The notes under the pieces are model-generated. The model was not told the origin of the DNA and did no database searches. It saw only the letters and a list, made by a program, of their open reading frames with translations. Below are positions 33,205 through 47,400 of a DNA stretch of 64,000 nt, piece after piece. Source of the DNA: Spizellomyces punctatus DAOM BR117. Lineage: Eukaryota > Chytridiomycota > Chytridiomycetes > Spizellomycetales > Spizellomycetaceae. Where the stretch lies: NCBI RefSeq assembly GCF_000182565.1, contig NW_015971549.1, positions 124,001-188,000 of the forward strand, given 5' to 3'. Positions within the stretch are counted from its first letter, which is position 1. Each line of letters opens with the position of its first letter. The position numbers and the translations under genes were made by a program.

Positions 33205-36200
33205 ATGACCGCTTTACCGCAATCAGGAAGAGCCATTGTCAAGAACATCATCTCTGGAGACAGTATTGTACTTCGCGGGAAGCCGGTCAACGGCCCTCCA
33301 CCGGAGAAGGTCTTGTCACTTTCGAACTTGGTAGCTCCAAGGTTGGGGTCTCCCAAAGACCCAGAAAAGGAAGAGGTACGTAGTTTGTTTACGATCCTAG
33401 TACATCCTTTGGAAAGAAACGCGTGTGATCGCCTGTACATGTTCTCATCTGCCCCATTTTGTCGCATACTCAGTCGTTTGCCTTCGAGTCTCGCGAGTAC
33501 TTGCGAAGTCTATTGGTCGGAAAAGAAGTTGCCTACAAAGTGGAATACACCACCACAACGAATCAACGTGATTTTGGCGTCGTCTTGGTACAACATCCCA
33601 TTGACGGGGAGACCAACATCAATCGCATTATTGCGCGAGAGGGATGGGCCAAGGTCAAGTCTCCCGAAGGAAAGCGGACGGCAACCGAGTGAGTGTCTTG
33701 TAGTACTTGCTTCTTGTTGGAAGCGTGGTGTTAAGTATTTCATCTAGAGAGCAAGAGCTATTGGCAAGCTTGGAGGCAGAGGCGCAGGCAGCCAAGAAAG
33801 GAATCTGGCAGGACCAGAATACTTCCAAAGGAGTATGTTGAATGAGAAAGACTCGTGTATGAAGCATTTCAAATTGACATTATCTGCATATGCAGATTGT
33901 TCGCTACGATGTGCGGGATGATGCGAGAGCATTCTTGGACAAGTACAAGGGAAAGCCTATCGACGGTAAATGGCTCTTCAAAGCTAATGCACATGATCGG
34001 AAGGTTGACATCTTTCCCTTTTGTATTCAGCGATTTTGGAGCAAGTACGCGATGGTGTGTAAAATCATGTAGTATCGCTTGTCTTCCATCGTAGGCTAAC
34101 TGGGCATTTACTAGGATCTACATTCCGAGTCTGTCTACTGTTGCCAGAGGGCATTCGTCAATACATTACACTGATGCTTTCTGGTATTAAAGCTCCAGCA
34201 TACCGTAAGGGAGTGCCAAACGTGGAGGATCTGGTGGAAGAATACAGTGAAGAGGCAAAGTACTTTGTCGAATCCCGCCTGTTGCAACGTGACATCAAGG
34301 TGGTTTTGGAAGGGCTTTCATCCAATGATAATTTTGTCGGAAGTGTCCAATTCCCGCTCGGAAACATTGCGGAGGCTCTACTTGGCGAAGGATTGGCCAA
34401 AGTTGTGGATTGGACGATCACGATGGTCACTGGTGGTCCCCAAAAGTACCGCGCAGCCGAGCAGCGAGCAAAGGACAGGAAGCTTCGGATATGGAAGAGT
34501 TGGGTTGGCAAAGCCAAGGTTGGCGGTCCGGAGCCCGAGTTTGATGGCATTGTGACTCGCGTCTTGTCAGGCGATACACTCCTCGTACAGAGTATTGCTA
34601 CAGGCAAGGAACGCAGAATACAGCTTTCCAGCATTCGCGCACCAAAGGCACCGGAGAAACCCCAGCAGCCCACAAAGGACCAGTCCGTGAAAGAGTACGG
34701 ATACGATTTCGAGGCAAGGGAATACCTACGGGGCCGTTGTATCGGAAAGCCTGTCCACGTGGTTATTGACTACATCAAGCCGGCGGATGGCCCGTACGAA
34801 GAGCGCGAATGCGCAACCGTAACCCAAGGACCGAAGAATTTGGCAGAGGTATTGGTAGCCAAGGGGCTGGCAGATGTTATTCGGCATCGAAAGGATGACG
34901 ATAATCGATCATCCCAATATGACCAGCTACTGATCGCGCTCGATCGTGCGCAAAAAGCAGGGAAAGGCATCCACTCCACAAAAGACGCACCGGTTCACCG
35001 TATCAGTGATGCCTCATCAAATGTCGCAAAAGCCCGACAATTTTTCCCGTTCCTACAGCGATCGGGGACAATTTCCGGTGTTGTTGATTATGTGTCGAGC
35101 GGATCACGATTTAGAATATATGTGCCATCCCAAAATTGTACTCTAACATTGGTTCTTGGGGGCATTCGAGCTCCAAGAGCAGGTCGCCCTGGTGAGAAGA
35201 GCGAACCTTATGGACCCGAAGCTTTGGAATTTGTAACCAGGAGAGCCATGCAACGAGACATTGAATTCAGTGTAGAGGGCCAAGACAAGGTGGGAGGGTT
35301 TATCGGATCCTTGTATCTTACAATCAATGGCGAGCGGAAGAATGTGGCAGTCATGCTAATGGAGGAGGGGTACGCCAGTGTACATGGCTATTCTGCTAGC
35401 CAAAGTCCGAACGCCCACGCATTGTACGAAGCGGAGAAGAAAGCACAGGATGCTCACAAAGGTATTTGGAAAGACTGGACACCCGAAGACAATCAGCCGA
35501 TTGTAGAGGAGAAGCCAGAGGAAGACAAGCCGATTGAAACCAAAGACGTGATCGTTAGCCATATTGAAGACGGCGGTCGGATATTTTTGCAGGTTCTTGG
35601 TTCCGGTGCGTTCTAACTCGAGATGATTGAATTGCACACCGTATTGACGTGGAGTTTGATCTAGATTTGGACCGCCTCGAACGCCTCATGGCCGATTTTT
35701 CCCTTCACCATAAGAGCGCAGCAGCTCCACCATACCAACCACGCAACGGCGAATACTGCAGCGCCCAATTCGGTGCCGACGACCAATGGTACCGCGCACG
35801 GGTAACAAAGGTCAACCCCGACAAGACCTACAACGTCACGTACGTCGACTATGGAAACTCGGAAACAGTCCCAGCATCCCGCATCCGCGCCCTGGACAGC
35901 TCTTTCAACACCATGACGCTCAATCCCCAAGCATCTGAAGCCAAACTCGCGTACCTCCAAGTCCCAACATTAGACCAGGATTATGGCGAAGAAGCTTTTG
36001 AGCAGCTCCGTAATCTGACCGAAGGCCGAACCCTTCAAGCACGGATTCTAGGACGCGTACCGAGCTCTGTGGGCTCAGGGCAAGCACTGAACGTTGTGCT
36101 ATACGACACCAAGAATAGTCGAGACGTGAGCGTCAATGAACGTTTGGTCCGAGAAGGGCTCGCTATTGTGGAGAAAGTATACAGAAAACGCTTTGCGGGA

Positions 36201-36420
36201 CAGCAAAACGCGAAACGTGCGAATGGGGCTACTGGCAATACGGCGAAAAAGAGTGTTTTGGACGCTGTGATGGAAGCACAAGAGGATGCTAAAAAGAGCA
36301 GGGTGAAGTTTATATCTCGTACATTTTATTCTTCATGTGCTTGATACTTATCCGTTGTTTTATTGTTGTTTTTAGGCGAATATGTGGCGGTATGGGGATT
36401 TCACAGAGGACGATGAATAA
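33205..36420 (+). CDS. SND1: Tudor staphylococcal nuclease (Tudor-SN, SND1)
   Basis: About eight exons encode roughly 890 residues, the normal Tudor-SN size. ATG 33205 starts MTALPQSGRAIVKNIISGDS. Four SN-like repeats follow; each has a GD(S/T) turn and an I(R/K)AP-type strand: VKNIISGDSIVLRG, QVRDGSTFRVCLLP with LSGIKAP, VTRVLSGDTLLVQS with LSSIRAPKAP, and VDYVSSGSRFRIYV with LGGIRAPRAG. A tudor domain comes after a 59-nt intron at 35606-35664: NGEYCSAQFGADDQWYRARV, then TYNVTYVDYGNSETVP. The final exon gives NMWRYGDFTEDDE, the conserved end. Early exons are 33205-33375, 33474-33688, 33748-33832, 33896-33965 and a 26-nt exon near 34030. Known roles are RNA binding in splicing, stress granules and RNA decay; nuclease residues of the repeats are generally degenerate in the family. 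Confidence 0.95.
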
Positions 36421-36582
36421 GCCCAAAAGGAAGGCATTATTTCTCATCTGTCAACAGCAAATCTTGTGCTGTATTCTGGGACCGGTTGAGTTGAACTTTT
36501 GTACTATGTAGGAATGTAGTTTAGGTGATACCATTTCTGCATCACAGTCCAAAAATCAAACTTCTCTATCTGGCGCCAAAAA

Positions 36583-36656
36583 CATGGTTTGCAATGAGCC
36601 AAACCTGGAATTTCTGATCCGTACTCAGCCGCCTGATCTATTGAGCCATGGCCTGC
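36583..36656 (-). pseudogene. tRNA-Arg-derived relic
   Basis: On the minus strand GGCCATGGCTCAATAGATCA, GGCGGCTGAGTACGGATCAG and AAATTCCAGGTTTGGCTC align in order to the intact tRNA-Arg at 37473-37545. The acceptor stem and T-loop are broken, so it is a dead copy. Confidence 0.6.
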
Positions 36657-36748
36657 AGTTGGTACACTGTTAGTGTAGAGGTGACAGAAACTGGCACTAG
36701 CTACTACACCAGGGAATAAACCGGCGACAACCGGTTCGGAAAAGCCAA

Positions 36749-37143
36749 CTAAGCTACTACTAGGCAATTATACACGCAATACGTAACGGTTGGTTCTAAC
36801 CGGATAATTGCCCACCACCACACAGTCCCTACTAGGCCTTGATCTGGAACTCTTGATGGCATTGAAGCCAGACTCTTGCATCCAGGAGCGAATCGACTGG
36901 GCAGCGTCACAAGCCAGAGGATGTTCAGTGACAAGGCTTGGAGACTACAAAAAAATGCATGTCAGAAGATGACCCGATGACAAGAAATGCAAGAAATGCC
37001 ATCGATACATACCAACCAAGCTCAACTAAGGTGGCAGCATAATAGTAGGTTTTGTTATCGGATCCGATTGGTTGCCGCTGGTTCTGATCACGGTTGCTGT
37101 CGGGCGGTCGAGGTCCTCGACACCACCACATCTGTATTCTCAT
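36749..37143 (-). CDS. Possible small gene with TATA box (unknown protein, about 100 residues)
   Basis: Downstream of a TATAAAAG at 37239-37232 and a pyrimidine-rich leader, ATG 37143 opens a frame with MRIQMWWCRGPRPPDSNRDQ, running to KTYYYAATLVELG. A T-rich tract ending TTTTTTTGTAG at about 36945 looks like a splice acceptor. With the GTATGT donor at 37012 the frame closes at 36749. With a weaker GTTGAG donor it continues in another frame that reads more like a normal protein (SPSLVTEHPLACDAAQSIRS and later SRDCVVVGNYPV). I recognise no family. Expression is suggested only by the promoter-like layout. Confidence 0.3.
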
Positions 37144-37231
37144 GATTCGACTGACAGTCGCGATGAGGGTTGCGCAGATGGTTTGAGAGTCGAGGAACTG
37201 GTGAGGAAGGGGAGAGAGAGCAAAGGCTCCC

Positions 37232-37239
37232 CTTTTATA
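37232..37239 (-). promoter_or_regulatory. TATA box TATAAAAG
   Basis: A perfect TATAAAAG on the minus strand about 90 bp before the ATG at 37143, followed by a CT-rich leader (CTTTGCTCTCTCTCCCCTTC). Confidence 0.5.
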
Positions 37240-37472
37240 GACCTTTGGCATGCGCCTCACCGCAGTTTAATAAAAAAACATTACATGCATGCCACACCAA
37301 TCTGAGCGATAGAGGGGGTTCTGATTATGCGATATGATTAACCGGATTAATCCGGATAATAATGAGTCCTAGTGCCATTTTCAATCACCTCCACACTGTT
37401 ATATTTTTCCTAAGTACTTAATCGCAAATTAAAAGTTCGACTGGAAAAAAAGTTATCGCGTGAATTCCTCTA

Positions 37473-37545
37473 CGAGCCTACCAGGATTCGAACCTGGAAT
37501 CTCCTGATCCGTAGTCAGGCGCCTTGTCCATTGGGCCATAGGCCC
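37473..37545 (-). tRNA. tRNA-Arg (ACG)
   Basis: A 73-nt cloverleaf: acceptor GGGCCTA pairs with TAGGCTC, anticodon stem CCTGA/TCAGG around loop CTACGGA with anticodon ACG, T-arm CCAGGTTCGAATCCTGG, discriminator G. No intron. Confidence 0.95.
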
Positions 37546-39552
37546 GCTTGACTTCAGAGCAGCACTGTTATTATTAGTTTTCATTCCTGTTGTGCTGGAT
37601 GACCTATAGTTGTGGAGATGGAGCCGACCGTACGACTTGAGGTTCCGCTCCTGAGTTGACCCCCCCCCCCCCCAAAAAAAAGGAGAACTGATACCAAATC
37701 ACTCTTACGGGTGCATCATAGCGTGCATCATGGCGTGCATTCAGACGACACCCTCCAGTCCCATATGCAGTCATGAGCGAGTACATATAATGTACGTGTG
37801 AGTGAAATCGACGCGTAAATCCCGTAATCTGCAACTTGCGGACGCCCTTTATCATTGAAATCACACCACTAGAGTACAGAAGGAGGTGTTACTATTGATT
37901 CAATCTCACATAGCCTTATCATAGTTCAAGTGGACACTGCGTCGATATATGGGCTGTGAGGGCTAGCGACCCAGCCGCACAAAGACGTCTCAGCGGGAAA
38001 CGTCCCCATGGACTGGCGTCGGTGCTTTCATACAGGTTTTTCATTCACTGATACGGGTCGACACAAAGTGCCGAGCTTTACGAACAGTGGCCATCTGAAC
38101 GCCCGCATCCAAACTGAACGCCATATATCCGATCTGATTTCTGCGGCCCTTGTCAGCAAGACACAGCCGAAAGGCCAGATCAAGCTCAAAGCATTGCCAT
38201 GCACTTTGGGATCAATGCATCAAAAGAACGCCTGCTGCTATGTACCCTGCTGCTTGGTCAAAACCGCAGAGACCAGGCGACCTAGTGATACAGATTAACC
38301 CGCACGGGTGTTACGGCAGAGGTACGCCCCGCCAGCCTGTTCAGAACTGGTACGCAGTCCCTCCGTGTCGAGGTCACAGCTGTCCAGTGCGAGAGGATGT
38401 GCGGACCAGGCACAACGTCACACTGACCAGATTTTACGAACATGTGCACCAACATGAATGCCGCTCTCTTGAATAGCCATCAGTCCCAACACACACGGAG
38501 GGGTCGATAAACGTCCACTTGAACCCTTCCCAAAGTAAGCTTAACCCTCAAGCTTACCTCTTATTGTTGGCGATGGTGGTTGAAGAAAGGCGAGGAAGAG
38601 ATACAAAAGAAGCGAGGAAGAGACCCAACGCGTCCTGCTTTTATGGGGTTTTTCCCACGCTCCCACATCCGACTCTTGATAAAACCAAATTTGGGCTTAT
38701 GAACTGTTAGAATGACTGTGCCATTCGTATTTGTTCCTGTGTACTAAATTCGGGTTAATCAAGATTTGGCTCATCATTTTAGCTGACCAACGTGTTACGT
38801 AATGTTATGGTCATCGCTCATCGATCGTCTTCCAGATACTCTTCCAAGACAACAGCGCAGAGGTCAACAGAAATATGCCTTGTAGATATTGGAGGATCAT
38901 TCAACTTACAAGGTTTGCAAATTAAAATCATTCTTTTGTGGGATACACACTCTATTTGAATGGCCCACCTGCCTGCTGGTTAAATCAAACCAAAACACAT
39001 TTCACATGTGCCTTCCAGTAGCTCCACTAGCCACACTTCTAGAAGTCTCTAGCCACCGCCACGTTACCGGATATCTGGATACATAGTGGCCGCAAAAGTC
39101 CGCCTTGCTTACTCCCCCCCCCCCCCCCCTCCTCCTCTTGTCACCTTTATTTTTCCAAAGTCTGCTTTTTGCTCGCTCGGGCCAGCCGAACATTACCGCG
39201 TAAAACCCATATTATTTGCTGTTCGTACGTAGCAGCAACATCCGTTCTCGTGCAGTGACCAACCTATTGGAGAGACGCTCGTGGGAGATTGTTATTAAGA
39301 GTGCACAGTAGGTACGGCATCCGCGCAACTCTGTGAGGCGTGACATTGGGGTGTCTATGGTGGTGGAAAAAAACATGCGGTTCGCATCGGCTAATCGCTT
39401 GCATCACCGCAGTTCTTGTTGCATACGAATAGATTGCAACCATTGCACACTGCTGTACTATCGAACGTTATTATAGTCCCGTCCATACCGCGTCGTCATC
39501 AACGTCGACAGTCCCCAACCTCTCCTTTTTCGCGTAATTTCAATACCAAACC
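37546..39552. other. Intergenic region between tRNA-Arg and RAP1
   Basis: No confident gene. A run of 14 C then 9 A lies at 37660-37682, and 16 C at 39114-39129. A minus-strand CATAAAAGCAGG near 38637-38648 is followed by a pyrimidine-rich leader, a GAGGTAAGC donor-like site and a 57-codon ORF (38282-38455), described in the findings. Confidence 0.4.
38282..38455 (-). CDS. Possible very small ORF, 57 residues, unknown
   Basis: ATG 38455 opens MLVHMFVKSGQCDVVPG and the frame ends ...VNLYH before TAG. It lies downstream of a TATA-like CATAAAAG and a possible 5' UTR intron. The phrase RRDCVPV recalls SRDCVVV from the candidate small gene at 36749-37143, but the similarity is too short to prove relation. 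Confidence 0.18.
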   Translation of the reverse strand: MLVHMFVKSGQCDVVPGPHILSHWTAVTSTRRDCVPVLNRLAGRTSAVTPVRVNLYH

Positions 39553-40682
<1,130 letters not shown>

Positions 40683-41399
40683 TTGATTCCATGGCGATGT
40701 TCCCTTTATCTCAAATAGTGGATTACTTTAGTGACATGATTTCGAGAAGGTTGGCGAGGGAAATGTTGACACGTCCTCCTTGAATCTGTTGCCCCCCATA
40801 TATAGATTTTGTTGTCGAGCAAAGAATTCTCATGTTGTGTGGCGGAAATAGTGTGGCTTTAGGTTGAGTTGGAACGGAAGCGAGGACAATTGGGGTTGGA
40901 GCAATCACAGAAGAGGATACCATGGAGATTTGATGTTGGAAGTGACAGTTGCCCCATATACATGTTCTGTTTGCCGTGCGTAATGGATGTTCTGTGTTCT
41001 TTTATCTTTACTTTTGTTTCCCATTGAAGCCTGAGTATGCATAATTATTGATTTTAATATGCATCTGGCAGCTTGCGTGGCCCCAACGTTTTGATAATAC
41101 AAGGATAATGCTGGATTGGAAACTTGCAAGCCGACCGACCGTGTTTTGTCACGTGCCGTATTACGCGAAGCTTCGGACCTAGAGTGTCAAAGTTCACTTT
41201 GTCAAGATCCCCAATGGCATCTCTCTGCGTATTGTAATGTCAAGTAATATCATATTTTCCAATGTCCGCTGAGAAGAGAATGATAGTAGCATAAGCGTCG
41301 TAAGAACCGGCGAAAACCTTACGGACCCATTCTACTGTCATTTGTGCGCAATTGCCGGGCCAATTCGATAGCATTTACACCTCCCCCCGGAGGCAGCCG

Positions 41400-41406
41400 T
41401 ATATAT
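41400..41406 (+). promoter_or_regulatory. TATA-like element upstream of RalGAP-alpha
   Basis: TATATAT lies about 62 bp before the ATG at 41468, preceded by a GC-rich patch (CTCCCCCCGGAGG). Confidence 0.4.
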
Positions 41407-41467
41407 CGTCCTTTCAACAACGTTGTTGAGCTGTCATAATATCATCAGCCGGAGTTTATAGCCAACC

Positions 41468-44400
41468 ATGAGCGACGAGAAAAGGATGGAGAAGCTCTTG
41501 AAGAGAGCCAAGCCCTTTTTGGATGAAAAGTTGAAGGCGAAGCAGAGATTAAGTTCTTTGTGGAATTTTTTAGGTCCGTAGTACAAAGTATTTTATGTAT
41601 TGGATTATGAAGTCTGGCAAATTGGCAGAGGTCTTGGGGCTACTCCCCTATCGGATCGGATCGCATCATTCGAAGAGCTCAATCCTACGCACCAGAAATC
41701 TAATCCTTCTCACCGCATAGACAACGCAAACGAGCAAGATCAATGTAAATTCTTTCAGGAACATGACTATCCCGTCTACACAGTCATGTACGACTGCTTT
41801 TCTCATCAAGTCGACAAAATCAAATGTAAGTAGTTGATTAATCGATTATCCCCTGGGTAGTACCTGATTGGAAGTGATATATTAACACACCATATTACCA
41901 GCACGAGAGAAGCCAGAGAAACCCTTGCCAGTTACGAGCAAGGAAGTCAACGACCTAATGCGAATTTTGCAAATATTGAGAAAGATATTTGCGTACCTTC
42001 CCGAGAAGATGCGATCAGGATGGCAACGGCGAAGCATTGGTAGGTGATGTCGGTCAGTACGACTTTCTGACTACTTTTTTCACAAATGCATTTGTATAGT
42101 TGGAGTACTTCATACGCTGTTGGCAACGACGAATCACCCAAAACTGCGTATAGAGGGATTTCGTCTCCTTCTGATGTATCTTGGCTGTCAGACTAGTGAA
42201 TCAAGCGAAATTATGCCTCTGTTTGCGAATGCTATGCCACTGGCTGTATTCGATGCATTTCCCTTACCAAATCCTATTGAGCTGGCGAAAGGAGACTGCG
42301 AAGATGAAGAGACGGGATGGTTAATATCCGTTGATGATGGAATAAATAGTGGGCGAGGGGCTCCTGGTGAGTGGAAGGGCGAAGGGAAGGGCCGCTTGGG
42401 TCAGACTCCCATCGAGTGGGAGAGACGAGTACATACTTTTATGACTGGCTCGTCTGGTGTGGGTTCTGGGAATAGCTGTAAGTGTTTGCAAAGGTTTCAC
42501 GTTTGGTGTAAGTGTCATCTTGTTTACTCCATTTAATAACTGAAACAGCCATTGACAAGACATCCTTGTTGCCGAGCAATACTCCCTTCACATCTTACGA
42601 CTGTGTCGACCTTTTTGAAGAGATTCTACATAGTCTTGTGGTAGCTGCAGGAGGATCTGATCCTACGGTTCCAATTCAGCCAGCACCAGCATCTCGAACT
42701 ATTTCTTCACTATCATCACGAACACCCTCTTTTGGCGATATTAGACAAAGTATCACAAATGCTATAAGTGATACAAGATCCTCTGGAGGTCGATATGGGA
42801 ATGAGCCGTCATCAACGGGGCGTCCTGAGGACAGCACGGACGATGCGGTGGTATCAACAAAATTGGAGTTCTTGTGGGAAATATTTAAAAAGTATTACTT
42901 GAGACTGCTGTTCCCTCGAGTTTCGCGAAAAGTTGGGATGGAAGTTGAAGATGGAGAAGGTATATCGTTGCTGATCGTTTGAGAGCATTATCATGATATA
43001 TAACCATCAGTTCTGATTATTGAAGGATTCGCGACTTGCCCTCCCCAATTACTGCACTGTCTCATTAACTTTCTCATACGACACGTTGCCGATCCTTCGT
43101 CTTCATCTTCCCCTTTGCGAACTTTACTTCTTGGAACCGATAGCTCGAATCATGACATGGTGCACGAGTGGCTTCGACAGGCGATGCTATTGCCCTATGT
43201 ATGGAGCGATGTAACTCGTGGTGCAATAGGAGTCATAAGGATTTGGTGTAATCTGCCTGTAAGTGACTTTAACAGTTCTACCATATTTAATCAAACAAGA
43301 CAACTCAGTTTTGCCCTACTTGAAAGAACGATGAACGACCGCCGTTTCTCCGATTTCCAGCAGCGAGGCAATCGGTCACAGGTTCAGATGAGAAGCTGGC
43401 TGATGATGATGGTGTCGACCCGAATGTATTCCTGAGGCGGTACATCCGAACTTTACGATTGGCGTTCTTGGAGAAACCGGATAGTGTGGAATACATTGAT
43501 TCCCAAGTACGGAAATGCATCTCCTGATATGGTTTTTTATGCTCTCTCTCACCGTTCAATGGCTTAGATGTCGATTTTTAACGAAGTGCTCTCTTTGTAC
43601 CGTTTCTTGACACTTGACACCACCCACCTTTCACCATCTCGCGCAACGTGGCACACCCTGACTTCAACTCTGTTGGATATTACCTCGCAAGTCCTTTGCC
43701 AAACCGATCCTTGCGCGGTGGTTCACAATTCTACAAGGGCTGCCGAAATCGCCGATATACTTCTGGAGACTGTGTTCTGCACGTGGGTGCGAATCGGCCT
43801 ACGGGAAGATGAGATATGGCGAACACTGAGAAAAGTTATCAAGACTTGTACTCGTTGGAGAGAGTGCATTGTACAATGGGAGGTCAGTGTGGTTATATGT
43901 ACTTTATCCTCGTTCATGCACTCAAAGTTCAGCTCTATTAGAAAACTACAATGAAACTGACTCGGATTCTATCACACCACGTATACTCCATCGACCTGGA
44001 CGTCGGTTCCAACACCGATTTGTCCCGACAACCGTCAGTTGCACCTACGCCCACCAGTGCAACAAGTGCAACCACCGTGACACCCCATAGCAAAACTGTT
44101 CCGACGTCATCTACATCATCGGGACCGACCCGGACCCGCGATCGATCTCAATCCATTTACTCCACAGGAGGTCCTCCAAAGATTACGAGCACCCAAATCA
44201 GAACCAGATCAGATACATCCAACACTCTTCACGGTGCCAAGAGTGAGTCAGATTTGGGTGGTGCATCTAGAAGCGGTGTCAGTTCGCCAGAACCGCGACC
44301 TGCGGAGAAAGCATGGGCAATTGGGTCAATGGCGGGGAGGAGCAAAGAAGGGGACACCAAAACCGGCAGTGTTGGAACAAGCGATGAAGTCACGGACGGA

Positions 44401-47400
44401 TCACTTGGGAGGAAGAATGAGACTGGTGTGGTTCCAGTGAGTTATAGATTTCCTATTTTTGTGCGTAGATTCAGTATATGTAACGGTCAACTTCACCAGC
44501 CAAAGAATGACAAGAAGACCGGCATATCTGTTCACTTGGAAGCTGCTGACAAGTAAGCATCCCAAAACTTGCCTCTGTCAGTGCAAAACCGCTAATTGGA
44601 TGTTTTTGCTACAAGTCCCAGCCGCATTCCAATACTTAGCATACAGCGAAGCTCGCCAACACCGGAATTTGAAGATTTATCTCATCTTCCGTTCTGGGAT
44701 GCGGAAACGGCTCTGTTTGCATGGAAGAATGTTGTCTGTGTGTTGGGTGATGTTAATGAGATTCAAGTGGGTATCTGAGCACACAGGGTGAATTCCCCCA
44801 AACAGGATGGACCTTATTGAATATTGATAACACGTTGCACTTTCTATTGTTAGGTGGCATCAAATCACGCATTAGCTATTGCTTGTCTCATGGCTGTATG
44901 GGATACATTGGAAAAGGTAAGTTCATTCTTCTCTTTCTTTGCGGTGCACCCTATTTTCTCAAATAGTTGTGTTTATGTTGGCAAGATACGAATGAGTCAA
45001 CCCTACGAAGGAGATGTCATACTCATGCCGCCTCTGTTCCAATTCGCAACATGGTTCTTCAAAGCTGCGGATTTGGGAGAGTGAGTTGAGTTGCGGTTTT
45101 TCTGGTGGTCAACTTAGGGAAGTTCTGACCTGTCTCTGTCTGTAGCGAGTACGCAGAAGGGAGAGCCATTGCATACGAGAGCATATGTAAGATGATGTGT
45201 CGTAGGCACGATCAACCATTCCCAGAGGATTACTTTTCACACTTCTTCCGGCTCCTGGCAAAGGTAAGTGGGCACACCCAAGTGGAGAGACGCACTCTAT
45301 GTCAGATGCCATCTCATACTTGCGTGGCTGTTCATAGGGTTTTGCGTCTGATGATAGGAAAGTTGTATACGCCATATTAGCAAATTGCCGGAAACTCTTC
45401 GCCCTCGGCCTACCGGGCAGTTATATCCTCATCCAGCCATTCATGAAATGTATTCGGAACCTGGTAAATAATCCATCTTTATATCCTTGAGTACATGTAT
45501 ACTAAAGTGAGTGTATCTGCAGTTCGTTGATGGAGGTCAAAAGGCCGATGCACAGAATATCCCAGAGTCAATTCGGCAGGACGCGATTGTCATTCTTTCT
45601 TCACTGATTCCCGTTTCAAACCATTACGGAAGGCAAGAAGACATGCAACTACGACGCATGTCGTCGACCTCTCAGACAGTTCCTACCTTGCAACCGTCCC
45701 GACAGTCTAGCAAAGACGGAATGTACATTGGATCGGATTATAGTGGGCATATTGAAAGCTCTCGACCCCAATCCGTGTTGAGTCGTCGAGAAGTCACACC
45801 TCCCAGACCCATCAGTACCAACCAGCTCGGAGCTCCACCACGACCTCCAACCCCATCTCCCGCTGCCATAGCAGCCGCTGCTGCTGCTGCCGCGCGGGCA
45901 GCCAACAAAGCATCACCGTCGACAACATCACCACGTCCAGTTTTATTACCTCCATCTCCTGCAGCCCTCGCTGCAGCTAATCGAGTAGTTACAAGCACGA
46001 TGCCAGTATCGCCTCAATTTCGCCCCTCTGTAGCTCACTCTCCAGACGGTGGGGGATACCTGTTCCCAACTGTTTCATCACCGCAGACACAAATGCCATC
46101 ACCGGAGCTGGCGATACCCATCCTCGGCCATATGCAAACTGCTGACCCTCCGACCATGTCATTCTTGGAATTAAAATTAACAATCAAAGACATATTGCTG
46201 GCCTTGATAACAGAGGAGAGATCACCTTCTCGTCATGAGAAAAATCCGGAGACTTTGGCGCTCTTAATGTGGAGTATAAGCGTCCTTGCATTTGAAGAAA
46301 TGATTGGGTGTCAAAGGTAGTGAAATGGACATGTATCATCCTTCATATGCTTGCTCAAACCTTTGTTTTTTAGACCGGTTAAAGAAGTAGTCGATGATTG
46401 CATAAATACGCTGCTCGATCATCTGACAGTAACAAACTTGAAAGTCGTGCATGCCGCTGCTGATGCGCTGACACTGTTTGCTCACAATTATAAGCTGGTT
46501 AATTATCTTGATAAGGTACGTCAAAGAGAACACAAAGAACCTGCTGGATATCTGGCGAATTTGAACTCGAATATGTTTGCTCCTAGCCTATTCTTCAAGG
46601 TGTGGTTGAAAAAATTGTGGGTGCATTGACTGAGCAGATGTTGTTCCAACATGGCCTTACAAGCAAACAAGTTCGCGGTAAGTCTTTAGTATGGTTTTCA
46701 TGCGGTTATACTGTTGGACTGACAGCATTGATACAGGGTATCTTGTATCCCGGCTCTTGTACTGCCTCCTTGAGTGGGTTATGATTCTCCCACCAGACCT
46801 GTGGGCCGTTCCAAAAGTAGCGCATATGGTGTTTGAGGTCATCGAGAATGCTCTAAGTGCCTCTGATGGAGGCCATGGAAGCGTTGGATCGGGGGTATGT
46901 GGACTCCTTATTCAACCTAATGCACCGCAGTTCACAAAATTAACTCCATGATTGTTCAAAGTCTGAATCCGATCGCTCCATACAGTCATCAGTCCGCAAA
47001 CCACGTATGAGCATCCACGAGGCTGCACCATTCCTCGTAAATACTGCTATGGGTACACGAGAGGGAAGCTCTTCCTTCCCGCGTGATCGTCGGTCAATGA
47101 TGATATCGGACGGGAAGCCTACCGCGACCGATCGAGCCGAAGTGAGCGCTACCACTAACGGGCTGAACCAGCCTACGGCAAAATCTAGCTTTGATGATCA
47201 GGATGGTGATAGCAACTTGATCATGGTTCGTCAGATGCCCAGTTACTTGCTGGAAATACGCTAATGTTCTGGCTCTACAGGAGACCGCTGAGAATGTCTT
47301 GACCCATATCATACACCATGTAAACAATTTTGCACAGCCTTGCGGTGCAGCCATGCTTGGAAGGTACGATGCAGGCCAGATGTCAGATTTCGTCCCTGCT

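Noticed and set aside
37600-37864. 86-codon minus-strand open frame crossing the poly-C run
   Set aside because: It reads glycines from the C tract, has no recognisable domain, and its flanks look non-coding.
45738-45998. Minus-strand Ala/Gly-rich frame
   Set aside because: It is the antisense shadow of the Ala-rich linker in RalGAP-alpha.
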